A stretch of DNA of 64,000 bases, from contig NZ_QUNO01000001.1 of NCBI RefSeq assembly GCF_003387475.1, positions 744,001 through 808,000 on the forward strand, in the 5' to 3' direction. Below the pieces are notes generated by a model. That model was given only the letters and a program-made list of their open reading frames with translations. It was not told the DNA's origin and searched no databases. The stretch is from Kutzneria buriramensis (lineage in GTDB: Bacteria; Actinomycetota; Actinomycetes; Mycobacteriales; Pseudonocardiaceae). A program made the translations under genes and the position numbers. Below, one piece after another: positions 40,929-51,160 of the stretch (position 1 is the first letter of the stretch; every line of letters begins with the position of its first letter).

Positions 40929-41525
40929 TCAGTGGCCGGTGGACAGGCTGTTCATGGCCGCCTCGGCGACCCGTTGCGCGCCAAGGCAAAGATCATCTTG
41001 GGGGATCGGGGTGGCGCTGCCGCCGTCCCGGAACAGCACGTCCAGGAACTCGCCCTGGGCCACGTCGACCTCGACGTTACAGAGCGTGTCCAGGTTGGGG
41101 GTGCGCACCTCCAGCGCCGGGAAGCCGATGACGGAGATCACCTTGGCGGTGTTCTGCGCCTCGTCGGAGATCCACAGCTCGGCGCCCTCGTTCGTGACGA
41201 GAGCGAGCCGCGCGACCTGGCCGCTGTAGGTCCCCCGGATGGTGCAGGCCCGGGCCTTGAGCTCGGTGTCGGTGTACGGCGTGGGCGTGGTGTCCAGGCT
41301 CAGCTGCGTCCGCTGCTGCTTGGTCAGGATGGTGCACGGGTTGACCTTGTCCAGCGGCAGCTCCCGCGGTCGCGGCGGCAGCGTGAGGCTGGTCGTGGTG
41401 GGAGTCGTCGGCGCCGGCGAGGCCGACGTGGTGTTGTCGTGCGTCTGGCTGGCCTCGGACACCGGGAACACGGAGCAGCCCGCGAGGGCCACCGCCGCGC
41501 ACAGCAGGAGCAGCGCGAGTCGCAT
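40929..41525 (-). CDS. DUF3558 lipoprotein
   Basis: 198 residues. Lipobox ALAGC (Cys 17), a Thr/Pro stalk, then the DUF3558 domain: VNPCTILTKQQRTQL, ARACTIRGTY, TLCNVEVDVAQG and DDLCLGAQRVAEAAM with four conserved cysteines. DUF3558 lipoproteins are typical companions of ESX-type genes in Pseudonocardiales; function unknown. Confidence 0.88.
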   Translation of the reverse strand: MRLALLLLCAAVALAGCSVFPVSEASQTHDNTTSASPAPTTPTTTSLTLPPRPRELPLDKVNPCTILTKQQRTQLSLDTTPTPYTDTELKARACTIRGTYSGQVARLALVTNEGAELWISDEAQNTAKVISVIGFPALEVRTPNLDTLCNVEVDVAQGEFLDVLFRDGGSATPIPQDDLCLGAQRVAEAAMNSLSTGH

Positions 41526-41531
41526 GGCCGG

Positions 41532-42053
41532 TCAGACTAGCGACCGGGTCCAGACGTGCACCTTCGCCCCGCACTGGTCGACCGTCCGGTCGTAGGCGAA
41601 GCCGCACTTCTCCGCGACCCGCCGCGACGACTCGTTGCCGTCCTGGAACAGGTACTCGACCCTGGTCAGGCCCAGCGCGCCGGCGCCGAACCGCAGCGCC
41701 GCGGCCAGGCCATCGCTGACCACGCCGCGATTGCGGTGCCGGGGCGCGGCCCAGCAGGCCGCCGCCGCGAAACCGGCGTCGAGGTTCAGGTCCTTGAGCC
41801 CGACCTCGCCCAGCAGCTCCCCGGTGTTCTGGTCGGCCACCGCCCACGAGCAGCGCTCGTCGTCGGCCCACTGCCGGGCCCGCATCGCCACGTAGTCGCC
41901 CGCGCCGGCCAGGTCCGTGATGCGGTGGCTGATCCAGCGCAGGCTGATCGGATCGGTGAACGCCTCCAGGATCGACGGCCGGTCGTCGATCCTGTCGTCG
42001 GCCCGCAACTGACGGAGGTAGTACCTACCCGCGTTGATCTCGACCGGTTCCAC
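41532..42053 (-). CDS. GNAT-family acetyltransferase (RimJ/RimL type)
   Basis: 173 residues from GTG 42053 (VEPVEINAGRYYLRQL). The pattern LGEVGLKDLNL, AAACWAAPRHRNRGVVSDGL and RVEYLFQDGNESSRRVAEKC GF-like end is that of RimJ/RimL N-acetyltransferases (SRRVAEKCGF signature). Target unknown. It lies 6 bases upstream of the DUF3558 gene's start on the same strand. Confidence 0.82.
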   Translation of the reverse strand: MEPVEINAGRYYLRQLRADDRIDDRPSILEAFTDPISLRWISHRITDLAGAGDYVAMRARQWADDERCSWAVADQNTGELLGEVGLKDLNLDAGFAAAACWAAPRHRNRGVVSDGLAAALRFGAGALGLTRVEYLFQDGNESSRRVAEKCGFAYDRTVDQCGAKVHVWTRSLV

Positions 42054-42063
42054 GGGATCCAAC

Positions 42064-42588
42064 CTAATCCCCGCGGATTTCCCTTCGACGGCGACGCATG
42101 TCGTCCCGGATCTGGTGGCGTTCCTCGCGCCAGCGGTCACGCTCGCGGCGGCCCTGGTCCCGGTCGTCGTGACGGCCACGGCCCCAGAGCGCGCCGGTGA
42201 ACCAGCTCAGCAGGAACGGCACGGCCATGAACTGCCACCGCTCGGTGGTGAGGCCGATCGCGATGCACACCGGCCAGCTGGCGGCCGAGATGGTGGCCAT
42301 GGACACCCGGAGGCCGGTGCGGCGGGAGACCTCGGCCTCGGCAATCTTGGCCGGCGGCTGCGTGGGCGCAGCCGCCGGCTGCGGCCGGGGCGCCGAACCC
42401 GGCTGGGGGTCCGGCAGGTCGGTGAACAGCTCCACCAGCTCGCCGCGGGTGCGCGCGGCGGTCACCTTGGCCGACCGCTCCCCGTACTCGTCGATGGTCA
42501 ACCGACCGGCGCTCATGTGCTCGCCGAGCGCGGCGAGCGCCTGCTCGCGTTCGGTGTCACCGATCCGCATGTCCGGGGACTCGTTCAC
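42064..42588 (-). CDS. DUF1707 and 2TM domain protein
   Basis: 174 residues from GTG 42588. N-terminal DUF1707 (MRIGDTEREQALAALGEHM, GRLTIDEYGERSAKV), a Pro/Ala linker, two membrane segments (about 103-145: SMATISAASWPVCIAIGL, FMAVPFLLSWFTGALWG) and a basic helical tail rich in RRERDRWREERHQ. Function unknown. Confidence 0.8.
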   Translation of the reverse strand: MNESPDMRIGDTEREQALAALGEHMSAGRLTIDEYGERSAKVTAARTRGELVELFTDLPDPQPGSAPRPQPAAAPTQPPAKIAEAEVSRRTGLRVSMATISAASWPVCIAIGLTTERWQFMAVPFLLSWFTGALWGRGRHDDRDQGRRERDRWREERHQIRDDMRRRRREIRGD

Positions 42589-42639
42589 GTGGCCAATCGT
42601 ACGGCGCACCCACGGTTGTCCGTCATGACATCCGTCAGG

Positions 42640-44427
42640 TCAGTCCTTGATCTCCAACAACACCGTGCCCTGCGTGACCGTTTCGCCCGGAGTGGCCGCG
42701 AGTCCCCTCACCGTGCCGGCCTTGTGCGCGGTGACCGGGTTCTCCATCTTCATGGCCTCCAGCACCACCAGCAGCTCGCCGGCCTCGACGACCTGCCCGT
42801 CGGCGACCGCGACCTTGACGATCGTGCCCTGCATCGGCGCCGCCACGGCGTCACCGGACACGGCCGCCGAGGACTTGCCGGCACGCTTGCGGGGCTTGGC
42901 CTTTGCCGCGGCCGGGGCGGCCGCGCCGACGGACAGCGTCGACGGCAGCGACACCTCCAGCCGACGGCCGCCGACCTCGACGACCACGGTCTGCCGCTCG
43001 CCGTCCTCCTCCTCGGCGGTGGCCGGGTCGGTGAACGGCGCGATGGTGTTGTCGAACTCCGTCTCGATCCACCGGGTGTGCACGGTGAATCCGTCCTCGG
43101 CGGTGAACGCCGAATCCCGGACGACGGCGCGGTGGAACGGCAGCACGGTGGCCATGCCCTCGACCACCATCTCGTCCAGCGCGCGGCGGGCCCGGGCCAG
43201 CGCCTGCCGCCGGTCCTCGCCGGTGACGATCAGCTTGGCCAGCAACGAGTCGAACTGGCCGCCGATCACGTCGCCCGAGCGCACGCCGGCGTCCACGCGC
43301 ACACCGGGGCCGGCCGGCTCGACGAACGTCGTCACGACACCGGGCGCGGGCAGGAAGTTGCGGCCGGCGTCCTCGCCGTTGATCCGGAACTCGATGGAGT
43401 GGCCGCGCGGGGCCGGGTCCTCGGTGAAGCGGAGCTTCTCGTTGGCGGCGATGCGGAACTGTTCCAGCACCAGGTCGATGCCCGAGGTCTCCTCGCTGAC
43501 CGGGTGCTCGACCTGGAGCCGGGTGTTGACCTCCAGGAAGGAGATCGACCCGTCCAGGCCGACGAGGTACTCGACGGTGCCGGCGCCGTAGTAGCCGGCC
43601 TCGGCGCAGATCGCCTTGGCACTGCTGTGGATCCGGGCGCGCTGCTCGTCGGTGAGGAACGGCGCGGGCGCCTCCTCGACCAGCTTCTGGTGCCGGCGCT
43701 GAAGCGAGCAGTCGCGGGTGCCAACGACGATCACGTTGCCGTGCTTGTCGGCGACCACCTGCGCCTCGACGTGGCGGGGCTTGTCCAGGTAGCGCTCCAC
43801 GAAGCACTCGCCGCGCCCGAACGCCGTGACGGCCTCGCGGACGGCGGAGTCGAACAGCTCGGGGATCTCCTCGATGGTGCGGGCGACCTTCAGGCCGCGG
43901 CCGCCGCCGCCGAAGGCGGCCTTGATCGCCACCGGCAGCCCGTGCTCCCGCGCGAAGGCGACGATCTCGTCGGGACCGGACACCGGGTCCTTGGTGCCGG
44001 GCACCAGCGGCGCGCCGGCGCGCATGGCGATGTGCCGGGCGGTGACCTTGTCGCCGAGGTCGCGGATGGCCTGCGGGGACGGCCCGATCCAGACCAGGCC
44101 GGCGTCCAGCACGGCCTGCGCGAAGTCGGCGTTCTCCGACAGGAAGCCGTAGCCGGGGTGCACCGCGTCGGCGCCGGCGCGCTTGGCGACGTCCAGCAGC
44201 TTGTCGATCACGAGGTAGCTCTCGCCGGGGGTCGAGCCGCCGAGGGCGAAGGCCTCGTCGGCCATCCGCGCGAAGGGCGCGTCCCGGTCCGGGTCCGCGT
44301 ACACGGCGACGCTGGCCAGGCCGGCGTCGCGACAGGCGCGGATCACCCGTACGGCGATCTCACCACGATTGGCGACCAGGACCTTGTGCAGCGTGATGGG
44401 GCCCAGGTCTGCGGCCGACTCTGGCAC
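42640..44427 (-). CDS. accA3: acyl-CoA carboxylase alpha chain (biotin carboxylase + BCCP)
   Basis: 595 residues from GTG 44427 behind GAGGAGG. Biotin carboxylase part about 15-465: [17 protein letters not shown], the ATP-grasp [22 protein letters not shown] and [16 protein letters not shown]-terminal biotinyl domain with [16 protein letters not shown], where the Lys is biotinylated by BirA. Shared alpha subunit for acetyl-, propionyl- and long-chain acyl-CoA carboxylation with AccD subunits; accD5 and accE are 3.5 kb away. Confidence 0.95.
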   Translation of the reverse strand: MPESAADLGPITLHKVLVANRGEIAVRVIRACRDAGLASVAVYADPDRDAPFARMADEAFALGGSTPGESYLVIDKLLDVAKRAGADAVHPGYGFLSENADFAQAVLDAGLVWIGPSPQAIRDLGDKVTARHIAMRAGAPLVPGTKDPVSGPDEIVAFAREHGLPVAIKAAFGGGGRGLKVARTIEEIPELFDSAVREAVTAFGRGECFVERYLDKPRHVEAQVVADKHGNVIVVGTRDCSLQRRHQKLVEEAPAPFLTDEQRARIHSSAKAICAEAGYYGAGTVEYLVGLDGSISFLEVNTRLQVEHPVSEETSGIDLVLEQFRIAANEKLRFTEDPAPRGHSIEFRINGEDAGRNFLPAPGVVTTFVEPAGPGVRVDAGVRSGDVIGGQFDSLLAKLIVTGEDRRQALARARRALDEMVVEGMATVLPFHRAVVRDSAFTAEDGFTVHTRWIETEFDNTIAPFTDPATAEEEDGERQTVVVEVGGRRLEVSLPSTLSVGAAAPAAAKAKPRKRAGKSSAAVSGDAVAAPMQGTIVKVAVADGQVVEAGELLVVLEAMKMENPVTAHKAGTVRGLAATPGETVTQGTVLLEIKD

Positions 44428-44572
44428 GCCATACCTCCTCGTACGACTGCGCGTTTCGCAGCAGTCTACGGACGAGTAACCCCGCGCGGGGGGAGACCAT
44501 GCTCACGGCCGGACGAGCGCGGGGGCGGGGTTGACGTGCAGACTCGGGGGGAACGACAGGAGGTGCCGGCGC

Positions 44573-45268
44573 ATGACCAGGACGTCCCGACCGGTTGTGA
44601 TCGCGGTTGTGGCCGCCGCGCTGGTGTTGGTCGCCGCCCTGGGCACCACGGTCGTGATGCGGCAGCTGCGGTCGGCCGCGGGCGAGTCGGGGCAGGGCAC
44701 GCGGGTGGACGCGGGCCCCGCGACGCCCGAACAGGTCCAGCTGTGCGGGCAGGCGGCGTGCGTGAAACTGGCCAGCGTGTCGATGCCGCAGTTCAAGGAG
44801 ACCGTCGAGCTGCTGGCCGACGGCAAGGGCCAGTCCGCGCGGCTGCGTATCACCTCGGACCGCGGCACGGTCGTCTTCAGCTCGCAGATCCCCACCGTGG
44901 TCGGGAAGTCGATCACCTGCGAGGAGGGCAAGACGTCGGCCTGCCTGCTCCAGGGGCCGCAGGACGGCGGCGTGGTCGGCGAGGTGTACGTCGACAAGGC
45001 CGGGGCGTGGAGCCAGACCGCTATGCCGTTCGGCTCGGACGCCGGCTACCTCGCGCTGCGCGACGTCGACGGCGACGGAACACCCGATGTGGTGACGGTG
45101 CAGCGGCGCTGCGGCGACAATCCCGCCGCCTCGTGCACGAAGGTCGTGGCCGACGTGTTCCAGCTCACCGGCGACGAGGTGGGGTGCAGCGCCGTCTACG
45201 CGCGGCCGCAGGACCTGCCGGGGTGGCCCGAGGTGGCGCCGTCGAAGCTGTCCGAGTGCTCCTCATGA
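44573..45268 (+). CDS. membrane-anchored or exported protein with EF-hand-like site
   Basis: 231 residues from ATG 44573 behind AGGAGGT. One N-terminal membrane segment ([20 protein letters not shown]) and an outer domain with three cysteine pairs ([28 protein letters not shown]). [17 protein letters not shown] is a calcium-binding-like DxDGDGxxD loop, as in FG-GAP repeats. A TTGACG at 44531 may be the -35. No family recognised. Confidence 0.7.
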   Translation: MTRTSRPVVIAVVAAALVLVAALGTTVVMRQLRSAAGESGQGTRVDAGPATPEQVQLCGQAACVKLASVSMPQFKETVELLADGKGQSARLRITSDRGTVVFSSQIPTVVGKSITCEEGKTSACLLQGPQDGGVVGEVYVDKAGAWSQTAMPFGSDAGYLALRDVDGDGTPDVVTVQRRCGDNPAASCTKVVADVFQLTGDEVGCSAVYARPQDLPGWPEVAPSKLSECSS

Positions 45269-45880
45269 CCACAGGTCGACGACGCTGACGCCGACCTCGG
45301 CCAGCAGCCGGCGGGTCAGCGGCAGGCTGATCCCGATCACGCTGGAGTGGTCGCCGTCGATGCCGTCGACGAACCAGCCGCCCATGCCGTCCAATGTGAA
45401 CGCGCCGGCGACGGCCAGCGGCTCGCCGGTGGCGATGTAGGCGTCGAGCTCGGCGTCGGTGGGGGTGCCGAAGCGGACGGTGGTGGTCTCCGCGCCGGAG
45501 GCCTGACGGGCCACGGCGCCGTCGACCAGGCGCAGCACGACGTGGCCGGTGAGCAGGTCGCCGGTCTTGCCGGCCATCTCCTGCCAGCGGGCGCGGGCCA
45601 CCTCGGGGGTGCCGGGCTTGCCGACCATCCGGCCGTTGATCGACAGCATCGAGTCGCAGCCGATGACCACCGCGTCCGGCAGCTCGCCGGCCAGCGCCTC
45701 GACGACGGCGTGCGCCTTGGCCTCGGCCAGCGCGGTGACGAGCTCGTCGGGGCGGGGATCGGTCAGCGCCGCCGCGACGGCGTCCTCGTCGACACCGGAC
45801 ACCCGGACGACGGGGTCGATGCCGGCGGCACGCAGCACACCGAGGCGGGCGGGGGACGCGGAGCCGAGAACGAGTCGCAC
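45263..45880 (-). CDS. maf: Maf-type nucleotide pyrophosphatase
   Basis: 205 residues from GTG 45880. [19 protein letters not shown] is the nucleotide-binding loop and [18 protein letters not shown] has the conserved acidic residue. Hydrolyses (modified) nucleoside triphosphates such as dTTP/UTP or 7-methyl-GTP and is linked to septum control. Sits between accA3 and accE/accD5, its usual actinobacterial place. Its 3' end overlaps the convergent membrane-protein gene by 6 bases. Confidence 0.93.
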   Translation of the reverse strand: MRLVLGSASPARLGVLRAAGIDPVVRVSGVDEDAVAAALTDPRPDELVTALAEAKAHAVVEALAGELPDAVVIGCDSMLSINGRMVGKPGTPEVARARWQEMAGKTGDLLTGHVVLRLVDGAVARQASGAETTTVRFGTPTDAELDAYIATGEPLAVAGAFTLDGMGGWFVDGIDGDHSSVIGISLPLTRRLLAEVGVSVVDLWS

Positions 45881-45896
45881 GGCTGCGAACCCTAGG

Positions 45897-45923
45897 CCAC
45901 GGGCGGGGCGGGCCCGCCCGTGG
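45897..45923 (-). terminator. terminator of the peptidase gene
   Basis: Perfect 11-bp inverted repeat CCACGGGCGGG / CCCGCCCGTGG with a 5-base loop, 9 bases beyond the stop of the X-Pro peptidase gene and in front of maf. Confidence 0.82.
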
Positions 45924-45932
45924 CATCCGCGA

Positions 45933-47771
45933 TTACGGCAGGGAACCCACCAGCGGAACCTGGATGGAGGTGCCGGTGAGGCTGAGCGTGATCTTCGGCT
46001 TGCCGCTGCCGGCCGTGATGTAGCCGTTGTCGGTGCCGCCGACGATGAGCGCGAGCCGGTGCCCGGCCGCCACCTGGTGGTCGGTCGTCGCCAGCTTGAA
46101 CGTCATCGTGTACTGCTTGCCCGGCGTCAAGGTCGCCTTGCTGCCCAGCGACGCGTAGTGGCCGAGGTCGGCCCAGCCGCGGCTGATCACCTCGGCGTTG
46201 ACGTCGATCGTGTCGGCCGAGGTGTCGAGGAAGCAGCCGGTGTCGCTGGGCGTCCCGGAGCCGAAGCACGTCCGGGTGGTGCCCGTGACGATGCCCTCGC
46301 CGTCACCGTCGAAGTTGCGCACGGTCTCCGGCCCGAGGTCGACGAGCACCGCCGACACCTGCCCGCTGGTGCCCGACGACGACGCCGTCACGGTGATCGT
46401 GCTGGTGCCCGAGACCGTGACGGGGGAGGAAAGAGTGCCGCTGCTGAACACGACCCGGGCGCTGTTGGCGGTGTCCGGATTGGACTCCCAGTTGGTCTCG
46501 CTCAGGCTGGGGTTGTCCGTGAACGTCTCCACCGCGCCGGCCTTCGGCGCGGTGCTGCCGAGCTTGCCGAGGCCGTTCGTGGTGGTGCCGCTCAACTTCA
46601 GCGACGTGGCGGTGGCCGCCTCGGGGAAGCTGGCGGCGTCGACCCAGTTGTCGGGGGTGCGTTCCACCGACAGCTGCGGCCCGTTCTGGATGCCGTTGTC
46701 CACGCCCAACAGGTAGTGGTCGAACCACTGGTGCAGGGTGTCCACCCACTGCGTGCGGCGGTAGTCGAACGGGTCCACGTGGCTGGTCTGGGACAGCCAG
46801 ATCTTGCGCTCCACGCCCTGCGCGGCCAGCGCGTCCCACCACTGCCCGAAGTTGATCGTCTTGACGTTCGTGTCCTCGACACCGTGTGCGATGAACACGC
46901 TGGCGTGCACGTTGGCGGCCGACTTGTAGTAGTTGCGCTGGTCCCACCAGGACGTGTAGTTGCCGTTGGTGGGCGAGCCGGCGTCGATCGCGGACTGCAC
47001 GCTGCCGCAGCCGTTCTGCGCGGCGGAGTTCTCCACCAGGCTGGACAGCCCGGACGGCTGGCCGGCGGTCAGGTCGGCGCCGTTGGCCCGGTAGTAGTCG
47101 TACCAGGAGGAGATCGCCGAGATCGGCACGACCGTCTTCAGGCCGGCGACCCCCGTGGCGGCCACGCCGTTGGCGATGGTTCCGTCCCAGGACTTGCCGA
47201 TCATGCCGACGCTGCCGCTGGTCCAGGTGGCCCTCACGGTGGTCGACCCGGTGGCGGAGGTGTACGCGGTGGCGCGGCCGTTCAGCCAGTCGACCACGGC
47301 CTTGGCCGAGCCGATGTCCGACGGGCCGCCGACGTCCACGCAGCCGTTGGAGCGGTTGGTGCCGGCCAGGTCCACCAGCACGATCGCGTAGCCGCGGGGC
47401 ACGAAGTAGTTGTCGTAGTACAGCGGGAACTGGAGCGGCTTGCCGGCCGAGTCGTAGGTCTTGAGCTGTGACTCGTTGCCGCGCCCGCAGCAGGCGTAGT
47501 AGGGGCTGGCGTCCATGATCACCGGCACCCCGGAGCTCAGCTCCGAGGGGCGGATGATGTCCGCGGCGACCCGGACCGCCTTGCCGCTCGGGTCCTTCAG
47601 GCCGGTGTCGACCCAGGCGGTCTCACGGATCGCGTTGGCGTAGCTGTAGATCGGCTGGCTGCCGCCGTCGTGCGGGGCCGCGGGGGCAGCCCCGGCCAGA
47701 CCCGGGACGAGCGCCATCGTCAACCCGGCGACGAGACCGGTCAGCAGGGTGGATAACCGTGTCACCTTCAC
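45933..47771 (-). CDS. secreted X-Pro dipeptidyl-peptidase (S15 family)
   Basis: 612 residues from GTG 47771. Signal peptide ending near [10 protein letters not shown] (residue about 30). Alpha/beta-hydrolase catalytic set: Ser in [13 protein letters not shown] (GxSWxG), Asp in [11 protein letters not shown], His in [10 protein letters not shown]. The C-terminal jelly-roll domain (PepX_C) follows from about 400. Releases X-Pro dipeptides outside the cell. It interrupts the conserved maf - accE - accD5 order, so it is probably a lineage-specific insertion. Confidence 0.9.
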   Translation of the reverse strand: MKVTRLSTLLTGLVAGLTMALVPGLAGAAPAAPHDGGSQPIYSYANAIRETAWVDTGLKDPSGKAVRVAADIIRPSELSSGVPVIMDASPYYACCGRGNESQLKTYDSAGKPLQFPLYYDNYFVPRGYAIVLVDLAGTNRSNGCVDVGGPSDIGSAKAVVDWLNGRATAYTSATGSTTVRATWTSGSVGMIGKSWDGTIANGVAATGVAGLKTVVPISAISSWYDYYRANGADLTAGQPSGLSSLVENSAAQNGCGSVQSAIDAGSPTNGNYTSWWDQRNYYKSAANVHASVFIAHGVEDTNVKTINFGQWWDALAAQGVERKIWLSQTSHVDPFDYRRTQWVDTLHQWFDHYLLGVDNGIQNGPQLSVERTPDNWVDAASFPEAATATSLKLSGTTTNGLGKLGSTAPKAGAVETFTDNPSLSETNWESNPDTANSARVVFSSGTLSSPVTVSGTSTITVTASSSGTSGQVSAVLVDLGPETVRNFDGDGEGIVTGTTRTCFGSGTPSDTGCFLDTSADTIDVNAEVISRGWADLGHYASLGSKATLTPGKQYTMTFKLATTDHQVAAGHRLALIVGGTDNGYITAGSGKPKITLSLTGTSIQVPLVGSLP

Positions 47772-47830
47772 CGGAACGACGTTACGAACCGTCCCGAGTC
47801 ACGCAGTAGAGCCGATAGGCGGGTCTGTCG

Positions 47831-48037
47831 TCAGCGGTGGGAGAACTGCCACGCGCCAGGGCCCGGCCGCAGCGGTTGGCGCAGCTGCGGGGCGCCCCAG
47901 CGGGACGGCGCGGCGGGTTCGTCCGAACGGGTGGGGGCGGCCGCGACGGCGCTCACCACCGCGGTCAGCACGGCCAGTTCGGTGTCGTCCGGGTTGCCCC
48001 GGACGACACGCAGCAGCGGACGCTCTTCGCCGCTCAC
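47831..48037 (-). CDS. accE: acyl-CoA carboxylase epsilon subunit
   Basis: 68 residues from GTG 48037, which lies in the stop of accD5 (GTGA). The family signature is [20 protein letters not shown], followed by a Pro/Arg-rich tail ending [10 protein letters not shown]. AccE stabilises the AccA3-AccD5 complex. Easily missed because of its size; the context and signature make it secure. Confidence 0.92.
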   Translation of the reverse strand: MSGEERPLLRVVRGNPDDTELAVLTAVVSAVAAAPTRSDEPAAPSRWGAPQLRQPLRPGPGAWQFSHR

Positions 48038-49671
48038 AGCGGGATGTTCCCATGCTTCTTGGGCGGCAACGCTTCCCGCTTCTCGCGCAGGGTGCGCAGC
48101 GCGCGGGCGACATAGCCCCGGGTGTAGGAGGGAGGGATCACCGAGTCGACGTAGCCGCGCTCGGCGGCCACGTACGGGTTGCACAGCGTGTCCTCGTACT
48201 CCTGGATCAGCTTGGCGCGCAACGCTTCCACGTCCTCGCCGCGCTCCTTGGCCTCGGCCAGCGTGCGCCGGTGCACGATGTTGGCCGCGCCCTGCGCGCC
48301 CATCACCGCGATCTGCGCGGTCGGCCAGGCCAGGTTCAGGTCCGCGCCCAGGTGCTTGGAGCCCATCACGTCGTACGCGCCGCCGTAGGCCTTGCGGGTG
48401 ATCACCGTGACCAGCGGCACCGTCGCCTCGGCGTAGGCGTAGATCAGCTTGGCGCCGCGGCGGATGATGCCGTTCCACTCCTGGTCGGTGCCCGGCAGGA
48501 AGCCCGGCACGTCCACGAAGGTCAGCACCGGGATGTTGAAGGCGTCGCAGGTGCGGACGAAGCGGGCCGCCTTCTCGCTGGCGTCGATGTCCAGGCAGCC
48601 GGCGAACTGGGTCGGCTGGTTGGCGACCACGCCGACCGCGTGGCCCTCCAGCCGGCCGAAGCCGACCACGATGTTCGGCGCGAACAGCTGGTGCACCTCG
48701 AGGAACTCGCCGTCGTCGACGACGCGGGAGATCACCTCGTGGATGTCGTAGGGCTGGTTGGCCGAGTCGGGCACGATCGTGTCCAGCTCGCGGTCGGCGT
48801 CGGTGAGCCCGTCCGCGACCGAGCCGGCCTCCTCCATCCCCGGGAAGACCGGCGGCTCGGCGAGGTTGTTGGACGGCAGGTAGGACAGCAGCTCCTTGAC
48901 GTAGGAGATGGCGTCCTCCTCGTCGGAGCCGAGGTAGTGCGCGTTGCCGGACTTGGTGTTGTGGGTCCGGCCGCCGCCGAGCTCCTCGAAGCCCACGTCC
49001 TCGCCGGTGACGGTCTTGATCACGTCCGGGCCGGTGATGAACATGTGCGAGGTCTTGTCGACCATCACGGTGAAGTCGGTGAGCGCGGGCGAGTAGACGT
49101 GGCCGCCGGCGGCCGAGCCCATGATCAGCGAGATCTGCGGGATCACGCCGGAGGCGTGCGTGTTGCGGCGGAAGATCTCGCCGTACAGGCCGAGCGAGAC
49201 CACGCCCTCCTGGATGCGCGCGCCGCCGCCCTCGTTGATGCCGACGATCGGGCTGCCGGTCTTCATGGCCAGGTCCATGATCTTGACGATCTTCTCGCCG
49301 TAGACCTCGCCCAGCGAGCCGCCGAAGATGGTCACGTCCTGGCTGAACACGCACACCCGGCGGCCGTCGACGGTGCCGTAGCCGGTGACCACGCCGTCGC
49401 CGTAGGGCCGGTTGCGCTCCTGGCCGAAGTTGGTCGACCGGTGGCGGGCGTGCTCGTCGAGTTCGATGAACGAGCCGGGATCGAGCAGCAGGTCGATCCG
49501 CTCCCGGGCGGTGAGCTTGCCCTTGGCGTGCTGCTTCTCGATGGCACGCTCGGATCCCGCGTGCACCGCCTCGTCGTTGCGGCGGTAGAGGTCGGCCAGC
49601 TTGCCGGCGGTGGTGTGGATGTCCGGCTCCGCCGTTGGAGCGACACCCACTGGCTCGGTCGCACTGCTCAT
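48034..49671 (-). CDS. accD5: acyl-CoA (propionyl-CoA) carboxylase beta subunit
   Basis: 545 residues from ATG 49671. Carboxyltransferase that moves CO2 from biotin to acyl-CoA. Two crotonase-like halves; acyl-CoA site [14 protein letters not shown] and [14 protein letters not shown], biotin site [18 protein letters not shown] and [17 protein letters not shown]. Makes methylmalonyl-CoA (and probably malonyl-CoA) with AccA3 and AccE, whose gene overlaps it. Confidence 0.95.
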   Translation of the reverse strand: MSSATEPVGVAPTAEPDIHTTAGKLADLYRRNDEAVHAGSERAIEKQHAKGKLTARERIDLLLDPGSFIELDEHARHRSTNFGQERNRPYGDGVVTGYGTVDGRRVCVFSQDVTIFGGSLGEVYGEKIVKIMDLAMKTGSPIVGINEGGGARIQEGVVSLGLYGEIFRRNTHASGVIPQISLIMGSAAGGHVYSPALTDFTVMVDKTSHMFITGPDVIKTVTGEDVGFEELGGGRTHNTKSGNAHYLGSDEEDAISYVKELLSYLPSNNLAEPPVFPGMEEAGSVADGLTDADRELDTIVPDSANQPYDIHEVISRVVDDGEFLEVHQLFAPNIVVGFGRLEGHAVGVVANQPTQFAGCLDIDASEKAARFVRTCDAFNIPVLTFVDVPGFLPGTDQEWNGIIRRGAKLIYAYAEATVPLVTVITRKAYGGAYDVMGSKHLGADLNLAWPTAQIAVMGAQGAANIVHRRTLAEAKERGEDVEALRAKLIQEYEDTLCNPYVAAERGYVDSVIPPSYTRGYVARALRTLREKREALPPKKHGNIPL

Positions 49672-49727
49672 GCCGAGGCACTCTAACCACGGTCCCGCCG
49701 GAGGTTACTGACACGTAGCCCACATCA

Positions 49728-49775
49728 CCCCGGCGAGTCACGCTTACAGACACACCGAATGTCGGTTTCAGGCAC
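49728..49775 (+). repeat. dispersed 3'-end repeat (site E)
   Basis: Copy reading CCCCGGCGAGTCACG, CTTACAGACACACCGAATGT, then CGGTTTCAGGCA. The head palindrome is damaged (GAGTCACG). Unlike the others it lies between two divergent starts (accD5 and birA), 16 bases before birA. Confidence 0.85.
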
Positions 49776-49790
49776 ATACGCTCTGCAACC

Positions 49791-50588
49791 GTGCCCCAAC
49801 CCCTGGACGAGAACCGGTTGCGAGCCGCGCTGATTGGCCCGTACGCACAGGTCGACGTCGTCGCGAGCACCGGCTCCACCAACGCCGACCTGCGGGAGGC
49901 CGCCCGCACGGGCGCCGCCGACCGCACCGTGCTGTTCGCCGAGGAGCAGACCGCCGGCCAGGGCCGCCGCGCCCGCACCTGGGTCTCCCCGCCGCACACC
50001 GGCCTGTACGTGAGCGTCCTGCTCCGCCCGGACGTGCCGCCGCACCGGATCCCGTGGATCACCCTGCTCGCCGGCGTCGCGCTGGCCCGCACCGCCAACA
50101 CCCTCGGCGTCGACGCCGTCCTGAAGTGGCCGAACGACCTGCTCGCCAACGGGTCCAAGTGCGCCGGCGTCCTCGCCGAGGCCGACGGGGCCGTGGTGCT
50201 GGGCATGGGCCTGAACGTCGCGACCCTGCCCGGCGACGTGCCGCCCGGCGCGGGCGGCCTGCCGGCGACCTCGCTGGAGCAGCAGGGCGCGACCACCACG
50301 GACCGTACGGAAATCGCCGTCCACCTGCTGCGCAACCTCGCCGAGCTGGACGACGCCTGGCGGCAGCACGACGGCGATCCGCTCACCTCCGGCCTGCACG
50401 CCGAGTACCGCCGACACTGCTCCACCCTGGGCCAGTTGGTGCGTATCGAGCTCCCCGGCGACCGTGAGCTCCAGGGAACCGCCGTCGAGATCGACGTCGA
50501 CGGGCAGCTCGTGATCCGCACCGAGGACGGCCGCCGGCACAGCGTCCACGCAGGTGACGTGGTGCACCTGCGATCGGCGGCCGACTGA
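49791..50588 (+). CDS. birA: biotin-[acyl-CoA-carboxylase] ligase
   Basis: 265 residues from GTG 49791. Attaches biotin to the AccA3 lysine. Biotinyl-AMP loop AGQGRRARTWVSPP, catalytic KWPNDLLANGSKCAGVL and a C-terminal SH3-like domain. There is no N-terminal helix-turn-helix, so it is the non-repressor type. Divergent from accD5. Confidence 0.94.
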   Translation: MPQPLDENRLRAALIGPYAQVDVVASTGSTNADLREAARTGAADRTVLFAEEQTAGQGRRARTWVSPPHTGLYVSVLLRPDVPPHRIPWITLLAGVALARTANTLGVDAVLKWPNDLLANGSKCAGVLAEADGAVVLGMGLNVATLPGDVPPGAGGLPATSLEQQGATTTDRTEIAVHLLRNLAELDDAWRQHDGDPLTSGLHAEYRRHCSTLGQLVRIELPGDRELQGTAVEIDVDGQLVIRTEDGRRHSVHAGDVVHLRSAAD

Positions 50589-50632
50589 CCACCGGTACCG
50601 TGGCGGCGTCACCAGCTTCGGGAGGAATCGCC

Positions 50633-51160
50633 GTGGCCTATCCAGACGACCTGCTCGGCGAGGACGAGCACGTCGTGATCCACAAGCACCCGCACTGGAA
50701 GATGCTGTTCTGGCCGACGGTGGTCTTCCTGATCACGGTCGCCGCGGGCGCCTATCTCGCCGCGCTGGTCAGCAGCCAGAGCTGGCGCGAGTACGCCTGG
50801 ATCGCGATCGGGGCGATCGCCCTCATCGTGATCGTGTGGATCGTGCTCGGGCCGCTGATCCGCTGGCGGACCACGCACTTCGTGCTCACCACCCACCGTG
50901 TGATGGTGCGCGAGGGCGTGCTGACCCGGACCGGCATCGACATCCCGATGTCCCGGATCAACAGCGTGCAGTTCCGGCACGGCCTGCTGGACCGGCTGGT
51001 CGGCGCGGGCACGCTGATCATCGAGTCGGCGTCGGACGAGCCGCTGGAGTTCGACGACATCCCCAACGTGGAGTACGTGCACTCGCTGCTCTACCGGGAG
51101 ATCAACGACGACCCCAATGACGACTTCCACCCCGGCCACTCCGAGCGGGGCCACCGGTGA
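50633..51160 (+). CDS. membrane PH-domain protein
   Basis: 175 residues from GTG 50633 behind GGGAGGA. Two membrane segments near 23-43 and 55-78 (FWPTVVFLITVAAGAYLAAL, IAIGAIALIVIVWIVLG) followed by a bacterial PH domain (bPH2): RWRTTHFVLTTHRVMVREGV, ISRINSV-like MSRINSVQF and GTLIIESASD. Its stop overlaps the HMG-CoA lyase start. Conserved near birA/accD5 in actinomycetes; function unknown. Confidence 0.87.
   Translation: MAYPDDLLGEDEHVVIHKHPHWKMLFWPTVVFLITVAAGAYLAALVSSQSWREYAWIAIGAIALIVIVWIVLGPLIRWRTTHFVLTTHRVMVREGVLTRTGIDIPMSRINSVQFRHGLLDRLVGAGTLIIESASDEPLEFDDIPNVEYVHSLLYREINDDPNDDFHPGHSERGHR

Noticed and set aside
42034-45288. A 1084-codon open frame on the plus strand
   Set aside because: Antisense to accA3 and neighbours; repetitive Gly/Asp/Leu composition and no start signals.
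45933-47771. CocE-type cocaine esterase instead of X-Pro peptidase
   Set aside because: CocE shares the S15 fold and catalytic triad, but the signal peptide, length and GKSWDG motif fit the secreted actinobacterial X-Pro dipeptidyl-peptidases better; not fully excluded.
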